From Marinobacter xestospongiae (lineage in GTDB: Bacteria > Pseudomonadota > Gammaproteobacteria > Pseudomonadales > Oleiphilaceae), in contig NZ_JAKZAK010000001.1 of assembly GCF_023156385.1 (NCBI RefSeq), forward strand, positions 186,001-250,000: a stretch of DNA of 64,000 nt, given 5' to 3'. Positions 17,350 to 26,934 of this stretch are shown piece after piece. The translations under genes were made by a program, and so were the position numbers. The notes beneath the pieces are model-generated. The model had not been told where the DNA came from. It was given only the letters and a program-made list of their open reading frames with translations, and did no database searches. Within the stretch, counting starts at the first letter, position 1; the number at the start of each line of letters is the position of its first letter.

Positions 17350-18714
17350 TCAGGCCGCCTTCACAAACGCCAGCCCATGCTCGTCGCCCTGATGCCAGAC
17401 ACAGACCGCATCCGCCGGATCAAACAGGTCACTGGCGATCTGGACCCGGTCGCCTTCCTTAATGGCCTGCTCGGTGCGAATGCGCACGCCACCACCGGGG
17501 CTGAAGTCCAGCAGTTGGCAGCTCATTGGCTGGGCGCCCTGACTGACCGCCAGCTCTGCCTCAACCGGCCCCACCTGATGGCGCCGGGATTGTCGACGGT
17601 CTTCGCCCCTCGACGGGATCGTATCGCTGTCGGGAGCATCGGTTGCCGCGGCAGCGGGCTGGGAGGCTGTGGCAATGCCGCTGGTGGTTTCAACCCGGGA
17701 TGGCATGCCTTCGAGTTCCGGAAAGTCAGGGTTGCGGGGCAGGTATTTGCCACTGCGGACCAGCCGTTCCACCGAGTGATGAATGGCAACGTTCAGGGGT
17801 GGGTCGGCGGGATCGCCATAGACCGCCCGGATGCCTTTCTCGAAGCGCAGCATCTCCAGCAGACGGTAGCCGGTGCTGAAGGAGTCGTGGGCGGGCATGG
17901 CCGGGTCCGGGTCGGTAAGACCGGCAAGGTAGGTGGCGTCAAAATCCAGTCCCAGGGTGCGGGCCTTATCCGCCATCCACAACAGGGCAATGTCCGACAG
18001 ACCGGCTTCCTTGTAGCCACCGCCAATGTCGGAATGGACTCCGCGGAACCAGCACTGCTCCACCGTCTGGTCGTCGTTGATCTGCCCGGTCCACAGGTCG
18101 GGCGCGAACGGGCCACGCTGTTCGTCCAGCGCCAGTGCCTGGTAGGCGTGTTTGACCTGGGGACTGAGGTGGGTGTTGAAGAACCCCACCCAATGGCTGG
18201 TGAGGTTTTTCAGCAGCGGCGTGGGAGCGCCCATGGCGCCGACGGTATCCCAGACCCCAATCATGCGGATGTCGGGACGGACATTCTCATCGTAGATGCT
18301 GTTGGGGCGTTGTTCCGGTGGGGTGCGGTAGTAGCGGTAGGCCTTGGGCAGGGTTTCCAGCTCGCTCTTTTCCATCAGCCCGACGGCGTGGACGAAGCCG
18401 GCCACGGCCCGGGCGGTGTAGGCACCGCGGCTGAAGCCAAAGCAGTAGATCTCATCTTCGTGGCTGTAGTTGTGAACCAGAAAACGGTAGCAATCCAGTA
18501 CGTTTTTGGCGACCCCCTTGCCGAAGGCGCCACCCAGCAGGCGGTCCACCCGGCTGCCGGTGCCGACGCCCTCGTCATAGAACACCACCTGTTCGGTGCC
18601 ATCGGAGCCGGTGGGCCGAATGCTGCGGACCAGCTTGACCACGTTGGTGGGGGCGATGTCGGGCTGGTTCCAGGTTCCATCGCAGCAGAGGATGATCCGT
18701 TTCTTTGAGCGCAT
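17350..18714 (-). CDS. DUF2235 alpha/beta hydrolase fused to a C-terminal PilZ domain
   Basis: This predicts 454 residues from the ATG at 18714, which has AGGAGG 7 bp upstream; the frame extends further but without family similarity. Residues 1-335 are DUF2235 (KRIILCCDGTWNQP), the fold of type VI phospholipase effectors of the Tle1 group. Its GFSRG nucleophile elbow has S95, with candidate acid D156 and histidine H312. After an Ala/Pro-rich linker, residues about 371-454 carry both PilZ signatures: R373-x3-R377 and D403-x-S405-x2-G408, the cyclic-di-GMP-binding residues. No signal peptide or VgrG is nearby, so it is probably a cytoplasmic hydrolase gated by c-di-GMP (inference). Confidence 0.82.
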   Translation of the reverse strand: MRSKKRIILCCDGTWNQPDIAPTNVVKLVRSIRPTGSDGTEQVVFYDEGVGTGSRVDRLLGGAFGKGVAKNVLDCYRFLVHNYSHEDEIYCFGFSRGAYTARAVAGFVHAVGLMEKSELETLPKAYRYYRTPPEQRPNSIYDENVRPDIRMIGVWDTVGAMGAPTPLLKNLTSHWVGFFNTHLSPQVKHAYQALALDEQRGPFAPDLWTGQINDDQTVEQCWFRGVHSDIGGGYKEAGLSDIALLWMADKARTLGLDFDATYLAGLTDPDPAMPAHDSFSTGYRLLEMLRFEKGIRAVYGDPADPPLNVAIHHSVERLVRSGKYLPRNPDFPELEGMPSRVETTSGIATASQPAAAATDAPDSDTIPSRGEDRRQSRRHQVGPVEAELAVSQGAQPMSCQLLDFSPGGGVRIRTEQAIKEGDRVQIASDLFDPADAVCVWHQGDEHGLAFVKAA

Positions 18715-18968
18715 GGCGGGGCCTCCTGTTGTGCTCCAGGCGCCCCTGACCTCTGTGGGAACGGTACCTCCGTGCAACGGTATCCGGCGTTGGCGGGTTG
18801 AGGGGCTGCCTTGTTGTTTTGCCCTCGGACATATCAAACCACGATAACAGCGCCACTTGGGGGAATTCCGGTGGCGGGGCGGGCAGACCCGGTGAGGACC
18901 TGCCAGCCGATGAACACCCCGCCGGTGTTTTCCAGACAGTATAGACGACCGCAGTTTCCACGGTGGGT

Positions 18969-18982
18969 TTGATGTTGGTCAA
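18969..18982. promoter_or_regulatory. ANR/DNR (FNR-type) box before hemN
   Basis: TTGATGTTGGTCAA matches the consensus TTGAT-N4-ATCAA at 9 of 10 defined positions. It ends 58 bp before the hemN ATG, a position compatible with class II activation. The rest of the divergent 18715-19040 gap holds no gene. HemN genes are activated by Anr/Dnr in pseudomonads. Confidence 0.75.
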
Positions 18983-19040
18983 AGGTCAAACCCGCGACCG
19001 CCGCTAGACTATGGCTTTGTGATCTGTGCGAGAGGTGGTC

Positions 19041-20462
19041 ATGGCAGTTGAAGCGGTACAGTGGGATACAGCGACAGGGATCGGCGAGGCATTGGTTTGG
19101 GACGACGCGCTGATCCGGCGCTACGATCTCAGCGGTCCGCGGTACACCTCGTACCCCACGGCCGTGGAGTTCCAGTCCGGGTTCGGGGATAAGGACATGG
19201 TCCAGGCGGCCCTGCGCAGCCGTCAGAAGGGTGGACCCTTGTCTCTCTATACCCACCTGCCGTTCTGTGCCCATCTGTGCTACTACTGCGCCTGTAACAA
19301 GGTTATTACCAAACGCTACGACCGGGCCATGCCCTACGTCGAGCGGCTGCTCCGGGAAGCGGAGCTGCAGGCGCCGCTGTTTGGCCCCGATCGCACGGTC
19401 ACCCAATTGCACTGGGGCGGGGGTACCCCTACCTTCCTGCCCCGGGACGCCATGCGTCACCTGATGCAGGGCTACGCCGAGCGCTTCCGGCTAGCGGACG
19501 ATGACCAGCGGGATTTCAGCATTGAGATTGATCCGCGGGAAGTGGCCGACGATACCCTGTCGACCCTGCGGGAGCTGGGCTTCAACCGCATCAGCCTGGG
19601 CGTGCAGGACGTCAATCCGCAGGTCCAGAAGGCCGTCAATCGCATTCAGCCACGGGCGATGACCGAGGTGGTGCTGGACGAGGCCCGTCGGCTGGGCTTC
19701 GGCTCAATCAACCTGGATCTGATCTACGGTCTGCCGTACCAGACGCCGGAGAGTTTCGCCGAGACCCTCGACAGTGTTATTGAGTTGTCTCCTGACCGGT
19801 TGTCGGTGTTCAGCTACGCCCATCTGCCGGAGCGTTTCTATCCCCAGACGCGGATTGCCAACGACACCTTGCCGACGCCGGCGCAGAAGCTGACGATCCT
19901 CCACAACACCATCCGGCGGCTGCTGGAGGCGGGGTACGAGTACATCGGTATGGATCATTTCGCCAAGCCCGACGACAGCCTCGCGGTTGCCCAGCGGGAA
20001 GGCCGTCTGCATCGCAACTTCCAGGGCTACACCACCCACGCGGAATGCGATCTGGTGTCGCTTGGGGTGTCTGCCATCGGCCAGACTGACGACGCCTACT
20101 TCCAGAACAACCACGACCTGCCGGCCTGGGAGGAGTCCATCGACAACGGCCAGCTGGCCATCACCCGTGGTGTGAATCTGAGCTGGGACGACCAGATCCG
20201 TCGCTGGGTCATCGGCGAGCTGATCTGCCACTTCGGATTGGATCGGGACCGCTTCCAGCAACAATGGGCGCTGGACTTCGATCACTACTTTGCCGATGAA
20301 CTCAAGCGCCTGCAGCCGATGATGCGTGACGGCTTGGTGGCGGATACCGGCACCAGCCTGCTGGTGCTGCCGGCCGGGCGGCTGCTGATCCGGGCGATCT
20401 GCCAGCTGTTTGATCGCTATCGCAAGGAAGGCGCCAGCCAGCGATTCTCCCGCATCATCTGA
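19041..20462 (+). CDS. hemN: oxygen-independent coproporphyrinogen III dehydrogenase
   Basis: This predicts 473 residues from the ATG at 19041 (GAGAGG ribosome-binding site); a GTG at 19026 is an alternative. The radical-SAM motif is C76-x3-C80-x2-C83-x-C85 (FCAHLCYYCAC), as in E. coli HemN, followed by the SAM-binding GGGTPTFL. The N-terminal YTSYPTA and C-terminal HemN domain are present, so this is true HemN rather than HemW. It decarboxylates two propionates of coproporphyrinogen III using SAM when oxygen is absent, keeping haem synthesis running for cytochromes of nitrate respiration. An ANR-type box lies 59 bp upstream. Confidence 0.95.
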   Translation: MAVEAVQWDTATGIGEALVWDDALIRRYDLSGPRYTSYPTAVEFQSGFGDKDMVQAALRSRQKGGPLSLYTHLPFCAHLCYYCACNKVITKRYDRAMPYVERLLREAELQAPLFGPDRTVTQLHWGGGTPTFLPRDAMRHLMQGYAERFRLADDDQRDFSIEIDPREVADDTLSTLRELGFNRISLGVQDVNPQVQKAVNRIQPRAMTEVVLDEARRLGFGSINLDLIYGLPYQTPESFAETLDSVIELSPDRLSVFSYAHLPERFYPQTRIANDTLPTPAQKLTILHNTIRRLLEAGYEYIGMDHFAKPDDSLAVAQREGRLHRNFQGYTTHAECDLVSLGVSAIGQTDDAYFQNNHDLPAWEESIDNGQLAITRGVNLSWDDQIRRWVIGELICHFGLDRDRFQQQWALDFDHYFADELKRLQPMMRDGLVADTGTSLLVLPAGRLLIRAICQLFDRYRKEGASQRFSRII

Positions 20463-20497
20463 CGCCTCTCGCTAAGGCATAACCCTGCCGGGGGCTG

Positions 20498-22513
20498 TCA
20501 GCGGTCCTGCATCAGCACGACTGACTCCGGCGCGGTGGCATTGAGTCGCACACTGGGGGCGACGTTGCCCTGCAGACTGTCATCGGTCAGGAAGTCGCGC
20601 CACAGCTGCAACTGGCCGTTGATCTTTTCCGCTACGTACAGATCCTGGCCGTCGAAGGCGATGTCCACCGGATTACCCAGCCCGGTCAGGTCGCTGCCGT
20701 CGCCAGGGTTGGCGATGCGTTTGCCGACCATCACCGTGCCATTGGCCATGGACGCGCCGGGCAGGGTCATCAGCGCACCATCGTTACTCTCCGCCCCGGA
20801 ACCCACGTCCGACACGATCAGGGTGTCGCTGGCGGCATGGTAACGGATGCCGTGGAGATTGGTGGCCGCCGGTTCCGGCATCAGAATACGGTCTGGTCCG
20901 GCGCTGCCCAGGCGACTGGAAAAATCATCGTAGGCAGCGACGGTGCCGTTGGTGAGCGCGACGTAGAGCGTGTCGCCACTGGCATCGTAGTCACTGTCCC
21001 AGGGCGCCACGTCTCCGGTACTGACTACCCGGGGAGTGGCGTTGCCACTGTCACAGGCACTGAACACCAGGATTTCCGCCCCGGCCTGTTCCGCTACGAT
21101 TACCAGCCCCAGGTCGTCCGCCAGCTCCACGCCCTTGGGCGACATCAGCCGGGTATTGCTGCCGGTGATCAGTCGATCCCGTGACAGGCTGAACGCCATC
21201 CGTTCCTCCACCGCACCTATCACCGCCAGGCCGCTGTTTGCGGTGGTGCCGTCGTCGTAGCTGAGGTAGGCGTTACCATCACGATCCAGAGTGACGTTTT
21301 CGGCGCTGGCCAATGCACTGCTGAAAGCAAGTGCCAGATTACTCTCCAGCCCCTTGTCCACAGTGAACAGCTGGCCGGAGGTCGCTGAGCCCACGGCCGG
21401 GTTGCTGGTCACCAGCACCTCGTAATCGGTGCCAGGATCACTGACATCAGTGGCGCCGGGCATCGGCATCATGGTCGGCATGATGGCAAGGGATTCCGGT
21501 GCCGGGGTGTCCAGCACATGGTCCGGGGCGACGTTGCCACCGGAGGTCTGAAACAGGTTGTGGATGGTCAGCAGGGCGCCGCCGCCATTGGCTTTCTCGG
21601 CGATGCGCAGGTGGGGGCCATGGAGTTGCAGGTCCACCGGGTTACCCAGCCGGGTGTTGTCGCCCTTGAAGGTGATGGCGGCAGTGACGGTGCCGTTGGC
21701 GGTACTGGCGTTATTGATGACATAAAGCTTGCCATCGTCTGGCGAGCTGGCCTGGCCAACGTCAGACACTATCAGGCGATCGCTGGCGGCGTCGTAGTCA
21801 ATGCCGTGGAGATTGACGGAAGTCTCGTTATCGCCGTCGATGATCGAAAATGTGCGGCTGGCGCCACCAATACCGAGGGTGTCTTCGAAGTCGTCGAACA
21901 CTGCGACCAAGCCATCCACCTGGGCCACGAACAGGCGATCACCATCAGCATCGTAGTGCACATCCCAGGCATTGGCGGCCAGGGCCACAGTGGCGACCGG
22001 GGCAACGTTACCGGCGGCTGAGGCACCGATGACCAGCAGGTTGCTGGCGGTGTTGTTGGCTACCACCACCAGTCCCTGTTCGGCCAGATAGGCCATGCCC
22101 TTGGGCTTGAGCAGGGTGGTGTTGGCCCCGGTCAGCTGGAAGCTGGGGTCATCGCTACTGCGCTTGGCGGCGTTGCAGGCGGTGACTACACGGCCGGTGT
22201 CCATCAGATCACCGGCCTGGATGAGGTGGCCGGCGTGGGTGACCAGTACGCCTTCGTTGGCACCGGTGGTGTAGCTGTTCAGCAGCGCGAGATCCCGGTC
22301 ACGCACTCGCACGGTGGTATCGCCGTCACCGCTGTTACTGGCGATGTACAGGGTCGCCGCCGGGAAGGTCACCGCCGGAGTATCGTTATCGTCACTGTCG
22401 AAGACGCAGCCTGTTGTCAGCACCAGTGAACCCAGAAGGGCAACGGTCAGCGGATGGGGTTGAAAGCGTTTGCAGCAACGATGGCTCCATTGGGAAAAAC
22501 GTGGTTGTGTCAT
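20498..22513 (-). CDS. lipoprotein with duplicated beta-propeller-like repeats
   Basis: This predicts 671 residues. The lipobox LTTGC gives a lipidated Cys near residue 36 after an unusually long basic N-region. The mature protein is two homologous halves (about 55-345 and 370-660). Each half has repeated blades with motifs such as LVVVANNTASNLLVI or LVIVAEQAGAEILVF, VHYDADGDRLFVAQ or SDYDASGDTLYVAL, and LHGIDYDAASDRLIVSDVG or LHGIRYHAASDTLIVSDVG. The pattern resembles NHL/YVTN beta-propellers. It is probably attached to the outer membrane and binds a protein or polymer; no catalytic motif is visible. GAGG precedes the ATG at 8 bp. Confidence 0.7.
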   Translation of the reverse strand: MTQPRFSQWSHRCCKRFQPHPLTVALLGSLVLTTGCVFDSDDNDTPAVTFPAATLYIASNSGDGDTTVRVRDRDLALLNSYTTGANEGVLVTHAGHLIQAGDLMDTGRVVTACNAAKRSSDDPSFQLTGANTTLLKPKGMAYLAEQGLVVVANNTASNLLVIGASAAGNVAPVATVALAANAWDVHYDADGDRLFVAQVDGLVAVFDDFEDTLGIGGASRTFSIIDGDNETSVNLHGIDYDAASDRLIVSDVGQASSPDDGKLYVINNASTANGTVTAAITFKGDNTRLGNPVDLQLHGPHLRIAEKANGGGALLTIHNLFQTSGGNVAPDHVLDTPAPESLAIMPTMMPMPGATDVSDPGTDYEVLVTSNPAVGSATSGQLFTVDKGLESNLALAFSSALASAENVTLDRDGNAYLSYDDGTTANSGLAVIGAVEERMAFSLSRDRLITGSNTRLMSPKGVELADDLGLVIVAEQAGAEILVFSACDSGNATPRVVSTGDVAPWDSDYDASGDTLYVALTNGTVAAYDDFSSRLGSAGPDRILMPEPAATNLHGIRYHAASDTLIVSDVGSGAESNDGALMTLPGASMANGTVMVGKRIANPGDGSDLTGLGNPVDIAFDGQDLYVAEKINGQLQLWRDFLTDDSLQGNVAPSVRLNATAPESVVLMQDR

Positions 22514-22628
22514 GATCCATTCCTCGTGTTCTCGTTTGTAATGGCAAACAGGCCCCCCGGAAAGCGCCAGAGAGGGTGGGCTCTTTGAGGAGTACTCGCG
22601 AGAAACGGGTTTGGAGGCAGAGCGGGCG

Positions 22629-22669
22629 AAAAAAAGTTGAACCGGTGACAGTCGGCCGCCGTCACCGGT
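22629..22669 (-). terminator. rho-independent terminator of the NIT chemoreceptor gene
   Basis: On the minus strand, stem ACCGGTGAC (22661-22669) pairs with GTCACCGGT (22641-22649) and is followed shortly by a run of seven T (22629-22635). It begins 7 bp after the receptor stop codon. Confidence 0.8.
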
Positions 22670-22675
22670 CCGTAC

Positions 22676-24697
22676 TCAGGCCTGGGCCGGCACCTTGAAG
22701 TCGTTGGCCAGGTCCTGCAGCTGGCGTGACAACCGGGCCTGTTCACCGGTCACCTGGGTGATCTCCTGAGAGCCGGTGAAGGTCAGATTTGCGGCTTCGC
22801 GAACCTGTTCCATGCTGCCGGCCAGTTCCCGGGTGACGGCCACCTGCTCCTCCGAGGCGGTGGCAATCTGGTTGGCCATATCGGCAATGGCGGAGACGTC
22901 GTTGAGGATGTCAGCGAAGGTCTGCTCCAGGTTCGAGGCCTGTCCGCTGGTCTCATTGGCCAGCCGGTGGCTGGTGGCGATGGATTGGCCGGCATTGCTG
23001 GTGATGTCCCTGAAACCGCCGACAATGTCCTCGATCTTGGTGGTGGACTCGTGGGTCTGCCGGGCCAGCGCCCGCACCTCATCGGCCACCACGGCAAAAC
23101 CGCGCCCGTGCTCCCCGGCCCGCGCCGCTTCAATGGCGGCGTTCAGTGCCAGCAGGTTGGTCTGTTCCGCCACCTGGCGAATGACTTCAACCACCTCGCT
23201 GATGGACTGACTGCGCTGCTCCAGGGTATCGATTACCGCGTTCACCTCCTGCACCGAGCGCGCCAGGCTGTGAATCCGCGCCATGCTTTCCTGCAGCACC
23301 CGGTCGCCGTCCCGGCTTTTCTCCCGGGCCCGCTGGGCGGCATCCGCCACCTGTTGGGTGTTGCGGGAGATGTCCTCCGAGGTGGCGGTCATCTCTTCGG
23401 TGGCGGTGGCCACCTGTTCGATCTGCTGCTGTTGCTGGCGGACCTGGGCCGCGCTCTGGTCGGCGGTGGAGCTGGTCTGCTCAGTGGAGGTCGCCAGCTG
23501 GATACTGGCCTTGTCGATCTGCAACAGGGCCTGGCCAAAGCGTTGGAACAGCTCGTTGATGGCGGTGCCTATGGCCCCCATTTCGTCCCGGCTGGCCACG
23601 TTGATGGGCCGGGTCAGATCCTTCTGGTCCATGGCGAAGCGGATGCCGGACAGCAGTTGCCCGACCTGACGATTGATGGTGCGGATGGTCAGCAGCATCA
23701 GCACCAGCACCGCCAATACCGCCGCCGCGGCCAGCACCGAGGCGGTGAGCAGGTTGCTGCGGGCGCTTGCCAGGCTCTGGTCAGCCAACTGGCGGACGTT
23801 GTCCAGCAGCACCTGGCGGTCGGTGTTCATGACTTCAATCCGCTCGGTGGTGGTGTCGAACCAGCCCGCGGCGTTGAGTTGGGTCAGGCCGGCGGCGTTG
23901 GCAAACAGGGTCTGGCGCTGGCGGGCCAGTTCCTGGCTGGCGGGGAGGGTATCGAGTTTTGCGATGGTGTCCCGCAGTGGCGAGTCCGAGGGCAGCATCG
24001 ACTGCACGCTGGTGAGGTACGCCTGTTGTCGTCCTGCCAGTTCGGCCACCTGTTGCAGTCGAGCCAGATCAAAGCGGCCACTGCGGATCAGCGAGGCGCC
24101 GCCGGCCCGTTCGCGACCGGCGTATTCGGCGGCCTCGGCAAGGGCGAAGTAGGCATTGACCTGACGGGCCAGCTCCCCGGTGCTGGCGCGGCGCACGATC
24201 AGTGGAATGCGGTCGATCATGCCCATGATCAGCCCGGTGTAACGACGACCGGACTCGCTGGCGGCAATTGATCTCTGATCCACCTGCTGGCGGAGGTTGG
24301 GCAGATCTTTCAGTTGCTGCTCGACCTCCCGGATGCTGGTGGTGACGGCGCGGTCAAATTCCGCTTCGGCGAGCAGGGCGCGGATGTTGTTGTTGTATTC
24401 CTGCAGGCGACGGTCGGTCTCCTGGCGTTGGCGGTCCAGGTTCTGCTTGGCCTGACGGGCTAGATCACCACTGCTGGCAAAGGCGACGGCGGAGCGGCCC
24501 CGTTCCTTCTGCAGTGCGGCAATCAGCGGGTCGGCCAGGCCAACCAGGCGGACCCGGTCGTCCAGTTGCTGCATTTTGGACAGTTCGTCCCGGGAAGTGA
24601 GAATGTTGTCGATAGCGAAGTACAGGATCACCAGCAGGGCGGGCAGTACCAGAAGGATGAGCTTGCCCTGCATGGAGAGGTGGTTGAGCGCTTTCAT
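22676..24697 (-). CDS. methyl-accepting chemotaxis protein with nitrate/nitrite-sensing NIT domain
   Basis: This predicts 673 residues from the ATG at 24697 (GAGG upstream); a GTG 24 bp further out is an alternative. A first membrane helix (about 12-30) is followed by a periplasmic region of about 280 residues with the NIT-domain mark [17 protein letters not shown] (residues 61-77). A second helix lies at about 315-337, then HAMP, then the MCP signalling hairpin with tip [23 protein letters not shown] domains (PF08376) bind nitrate or nitrite, so this receptor probably steers cells toward electron acceptor. It lies next to ubiUV and within 3 kb of narXL. Ligand assignment is inferred from the domain. 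Confidence 0.85.
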   Translation of the reverse strand: MKALNHLSMQGKLILLVLPALLVILYFAIDNILTSRDELSKMQQLDDRVRLVGLADPLIAALQKERGRSAVAFASSGDLARQAKQNLDRQRQETDRRLQEYNNNIRALLAEAEFDRAVTTSIREVEQQLKDLPNLRQQVDQRSIAASESGRRYTGLIMGMIDRIPLIVRRASTGELARQVNAYFALAEAAEYAGRERAGGASLIRSGRFDLARLQQVAELAGRQQAYLTSVQSMLPSDSPLRDTIAKLDTLPASQELARQRQTLFANAAGLTQLNAAGWFDTTTERIEVMNTDRQVLLDNVRQLADQSLASARSNLLTASVLAAAAVLAVLVLMLLTIRTINRQVGQLLSGIRFAMDQKDLTRPINVASRDEMGAIGTAINELFQRFGQALLQIDKASIQLATSTEQTSSTADQSAAQVRQQQQQIEQVATATEEMTATSEDISRNTQQVADAAQRAREKSRDGDRVLQESMARIHSLARSVQEVNAVIDTLEQRSQSISEVVEVIRQVAEQTNLLALNAAIEAARAGEHGRGFAVVADEVRALARQTHESTTKIEDIVGGFRDITSNAGQSIATSHRLANETSGQASNLEQTFADILNDVSAIADMANQIATASEEQVAVTRELAGSMEQVREAANLTFTGSQEITQVTGEQARLSRQLQDLANDFKVPAQA

Positions 24698-24911
24698 GGT
24701 GGGCCTCGTCAATGAGTTCACACGGTACTTCCATTCTTCTTCAGTCTAGCAGTTGCCGGTATTCGCGCGATGGAGTAGCTGAAGAGGTAGGGCCGGCCTA
24801 TGTAACATGCTGTCAGCAAACGTTAATCGCCGGAGTCGTCAGCAGAAAATCGGTCAATAGGGAATTGAACGTGGAGTACCACGGCGGTGGTAGCGGCTAT
24901 CCGGGGACGGT

Positions 24912-24925
24912 CTGACAAAGGTCAA
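24912..24925. promoter_or_regulatory. weak FNR-type palindrome before ubiU
   Basis: CTGACAAAGGTCAA contains a perfect TGAC-N4-GTCA palindrome but matches only 7 of 10 positions of the FNR consensus. It lies 57 bp before the ubiU ATG. ubiUV is under FNR control in E. coli, which makes the site plausible. Confidence 0.35.
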
Positions 24926-24981
24926 GGTGACCCTGGTGGGAGGCGGGTAAGGTGTCGGCTTTGCCCGCTGCGGAGGATGTC

Positions 24982-25977
24982 ATGGAGCTTGTTTGTCCCG
25001 CCGGTAGTCTGCCGGCCCTCAAGACCGCCGTCGACCACGGTGCCAATGCGGTGTACATCGGCTTTCGCGACAGCACCAACGCCCGCCAGTTCAGCGGCCT
25101 CAACTTCAATGACCCGCGGGCGGCGGAGGGCATCGACTACGCTCACCGTCACGGCGCCCGCGTCTTCTGCGCTATCAACACCTATCCCCAGCCCGATGGC
25201 TGGCGCCAGTGGACGGCCGCGGTGGACCGCGCCGCCCGCCTGGGGGTGGATGCCCTGATCATCGCCGACATGGGGCTGCTGGCCTACGCCGCTGACCGCT
25301 ACCCGGACCTGTCCCGTCACCTGTCGGTGCAGGGCTCGGCCACCAGCTACGAAGCACTGCGCTTCTACAAGGAAACCTTTGGTATCCGTCGGGCGGTGCT
25401 GCCGCGGGTGCTGTCGGTGGACCAGGTACGGCACGTCGCCCGAGCCAGTCCGGTGGAGCTGGAGGTTTTTGCGTTCGGCAGCCTGTGCATCATGGCGGAG
25501 GGGCGCTGTTATCTGTCGTCCTACCTCACCGATGAGTCTCCCAACACCCGGGGTGCCTGTTCGCCGGCCAAGGCGGTACGGTGGCAGGAGTCGGCCCAGG
25601 GGCTGGAATCCCGCCTCAATGAGGTGATGATCGACTGCTACGGCGATGGCGAAGCGGCCGGCTACCCGACCCTGTGCAAGGGCCGGTTTGAGGTCGAAGG
25701 CAGCGTCTATCACGCCATCGAGGAACCGGTCAGTCTCAATACCATGGACCTGTTGCCGGAACTGGCGGCCATGGGCATTACTGCCGTCAAGATCGAAGGC
25801 CGCCAGCGTAGCCCGGCCTACATCCGCGCGGTGGCCGGCACCTGGCGCCAGGCGCTGGACCGGTTGGCCGCCGGCGCTGATCGCTATGCCGTCGAGCCGG
25901 GCTGGAGTCATACCCTGTCGGGGCTGTCGGAGGGCGGTCTGACCACCCTCGGCGCTTACCACCGCAACTGGAAATAG
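24982..25977 (+). CDS. ubiU: O2-independent ubiquinone hydroxylation protein UbiU (U32 family)
   Basis: This predicts 331 residues, the same length as E. coli UbiU. The start at 24982 (MELVCPAGSLPALK) follows CGGAGG. The four [4Fe-4S] ligands fall at exactly the E. coli positions C169, C176, C193 and C232. With UbiV it forms a heterodimer that hydroxylates the ubiquinone ring without oxygen, using prephenate as donor. This makes ubiquinone available during anaerobic nitrate respiration. ubiV follows after 9 bp. Older annotations call this family a U32 peptidase, but no protease activity is implied here. Confidence 0.95.
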   Translation: MELVCPAGSLPALKTAVDHGANAVYIGFRDSTNARQFSGLNFNDPRAAEGIDYAHRHGARVFCAINTYPQPDGWRQWTAAVDRAARLGVDALIIADMGLLAYAADRYPDLSRHLSVQGSATSYEALRFYKETFGIRRAVLPRVLSVDQVRHVARASPVELEVFAFGSLCIMAEGRCYLSSYLTDESPNTRGACSPAKAVRWQESAQGLESRLNEVMIDCYGDGEAAGYPTLCKGRFEVEGSVYHAIEEPVSLNTMDLLPELAAMGITAVKIEGRQRSPAYIRAVAGTWRQALDRLAAGADRYAVEPGWSHTLSGLSEGGLTTLGAYHRNWK

Positions 25978-25986
25978 GAGCCCATC

Positions 25987-26874
25987 ATGCTCTCTCTGTC
26001 CCTTGGCCCCATCCTCTGGTTCTGGTCGCGACAATCGGTGTTTGATTTCTACGCCGAGGCGGCGGAGTGGCCGGTGGATCGCATTCACCTGGGGGAAACG
26101 GTGTGTTCCCGGCGTCGGGAGCTCAAGCTGGAGGACTGGCTGGCGCTGGCCCGGGAACTGGCCGCCTGCGGCAAGGAAGTGGTACTGTCGAGCCAGACCC
26201 TGATCGAGTCCGAAGCCGATCTGCGCACCCTGCGCCGGCTGTGTGAACAACAGGAATTTCGGGTCGAGGCCAACGATCAGAGCGCCATGCAGCTGCTGAT
26301 CGACCAGGGCGTACCCTTTGTGACCGGGCCGGCGGTGAACATCTATAACAGCGCCACCCTGAAGATCCTGGCGCAACGGGGACTGCAGGGCTGGAACCTG
26401 CCGGTGGAACTGTCGCGACAGACCCTGGAGGCACTGTTGGCGGAACTGCAGGAGCAGGGACTGGTGTTGCCGGTGGAGGTGTTTGCCTGGGGCTTCCTGC
26501 CACTGGCGTGGTCGTCCCGCTGCTTTACCGCCCGCCATTACAACCTACCCAAGGACCGGTGTGAGTTCCGCTGCCTGCAGCACCCGGACGGGCTGTCGTT
26601 GCGGTCCCGGGAATCCCAGGAGCTGTTTCGTCTCAACGGCGTTTCCACCCTGTCGGGCTACCGCTACGATCTGCTGCGGGAGCTGCCCTCAATGGCCGCC
26701 ATGGGCGTGGACGCAGTACGTCTCAGCCCGGAGTGGCAGGGCATGGCGGAGGTGGTGCAACGTTTTGACGCTGTCCGCCGCGGTAAACAGCCGGCTACCG
26801 ATCCCCTGCAACTGGTGGAAGCACCGCCGTGCAACGGCTACTGGTACGGTCAGCCGGGCATGGCAAGCGCCTGA
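25987..26874 (+). CDS. ubiV: O2-independent ubiquinone hydroxylation protein UbiV (U32 family)
   Basis: This predicts 295 residues (E. coli UbiV 292). The iron-sulphur ligands C40, C179, C192 and C196 correspond to C39, C180, C193 and C197 of the E. coli protein. The segment HLGETVCSRR around C40 is family-specific. TAGGAG precedes the ATG. It is the obligate partner of UbiU, encoded 9 bp upstream. It converges with ubiT, whose stop lies 60 bp away, so all three genes of the anaerobic pathway are contiguous. Confidence 0.95.
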   Translation: MLSLSLGPILWFWSRQSVFDFYAEAAEWPVDRIHLGETVCSRRRELKLEDWLALARELAACGKEVVLSSQTLIESEADLRTLRRLCEQQEFRVEANDQSAMQLLIDQGVPFVTGPAVNIYNSATLKILAQRGLQGWNLPVELSRQTLEALLAELQEQGLVLPVEVFAWGFLPLAWSSRCFTARHYNLPKDRCEFRCLQHPDGLSLRSRESQELFRLNGVSTLSGYRYDLLRELPSMAAMGVDAVRLSPEWQGMAEVVQRFDAVRRGKQPATDPLQLVEAPPCNGYWYGQPGMASA

Positions 26875-26934
26875 GCGCAGGCGTTTGCGCTGATGATCCG
26901 GAGGCAGGCGCCGTGATGGCGCCTGCGCTGGTGT

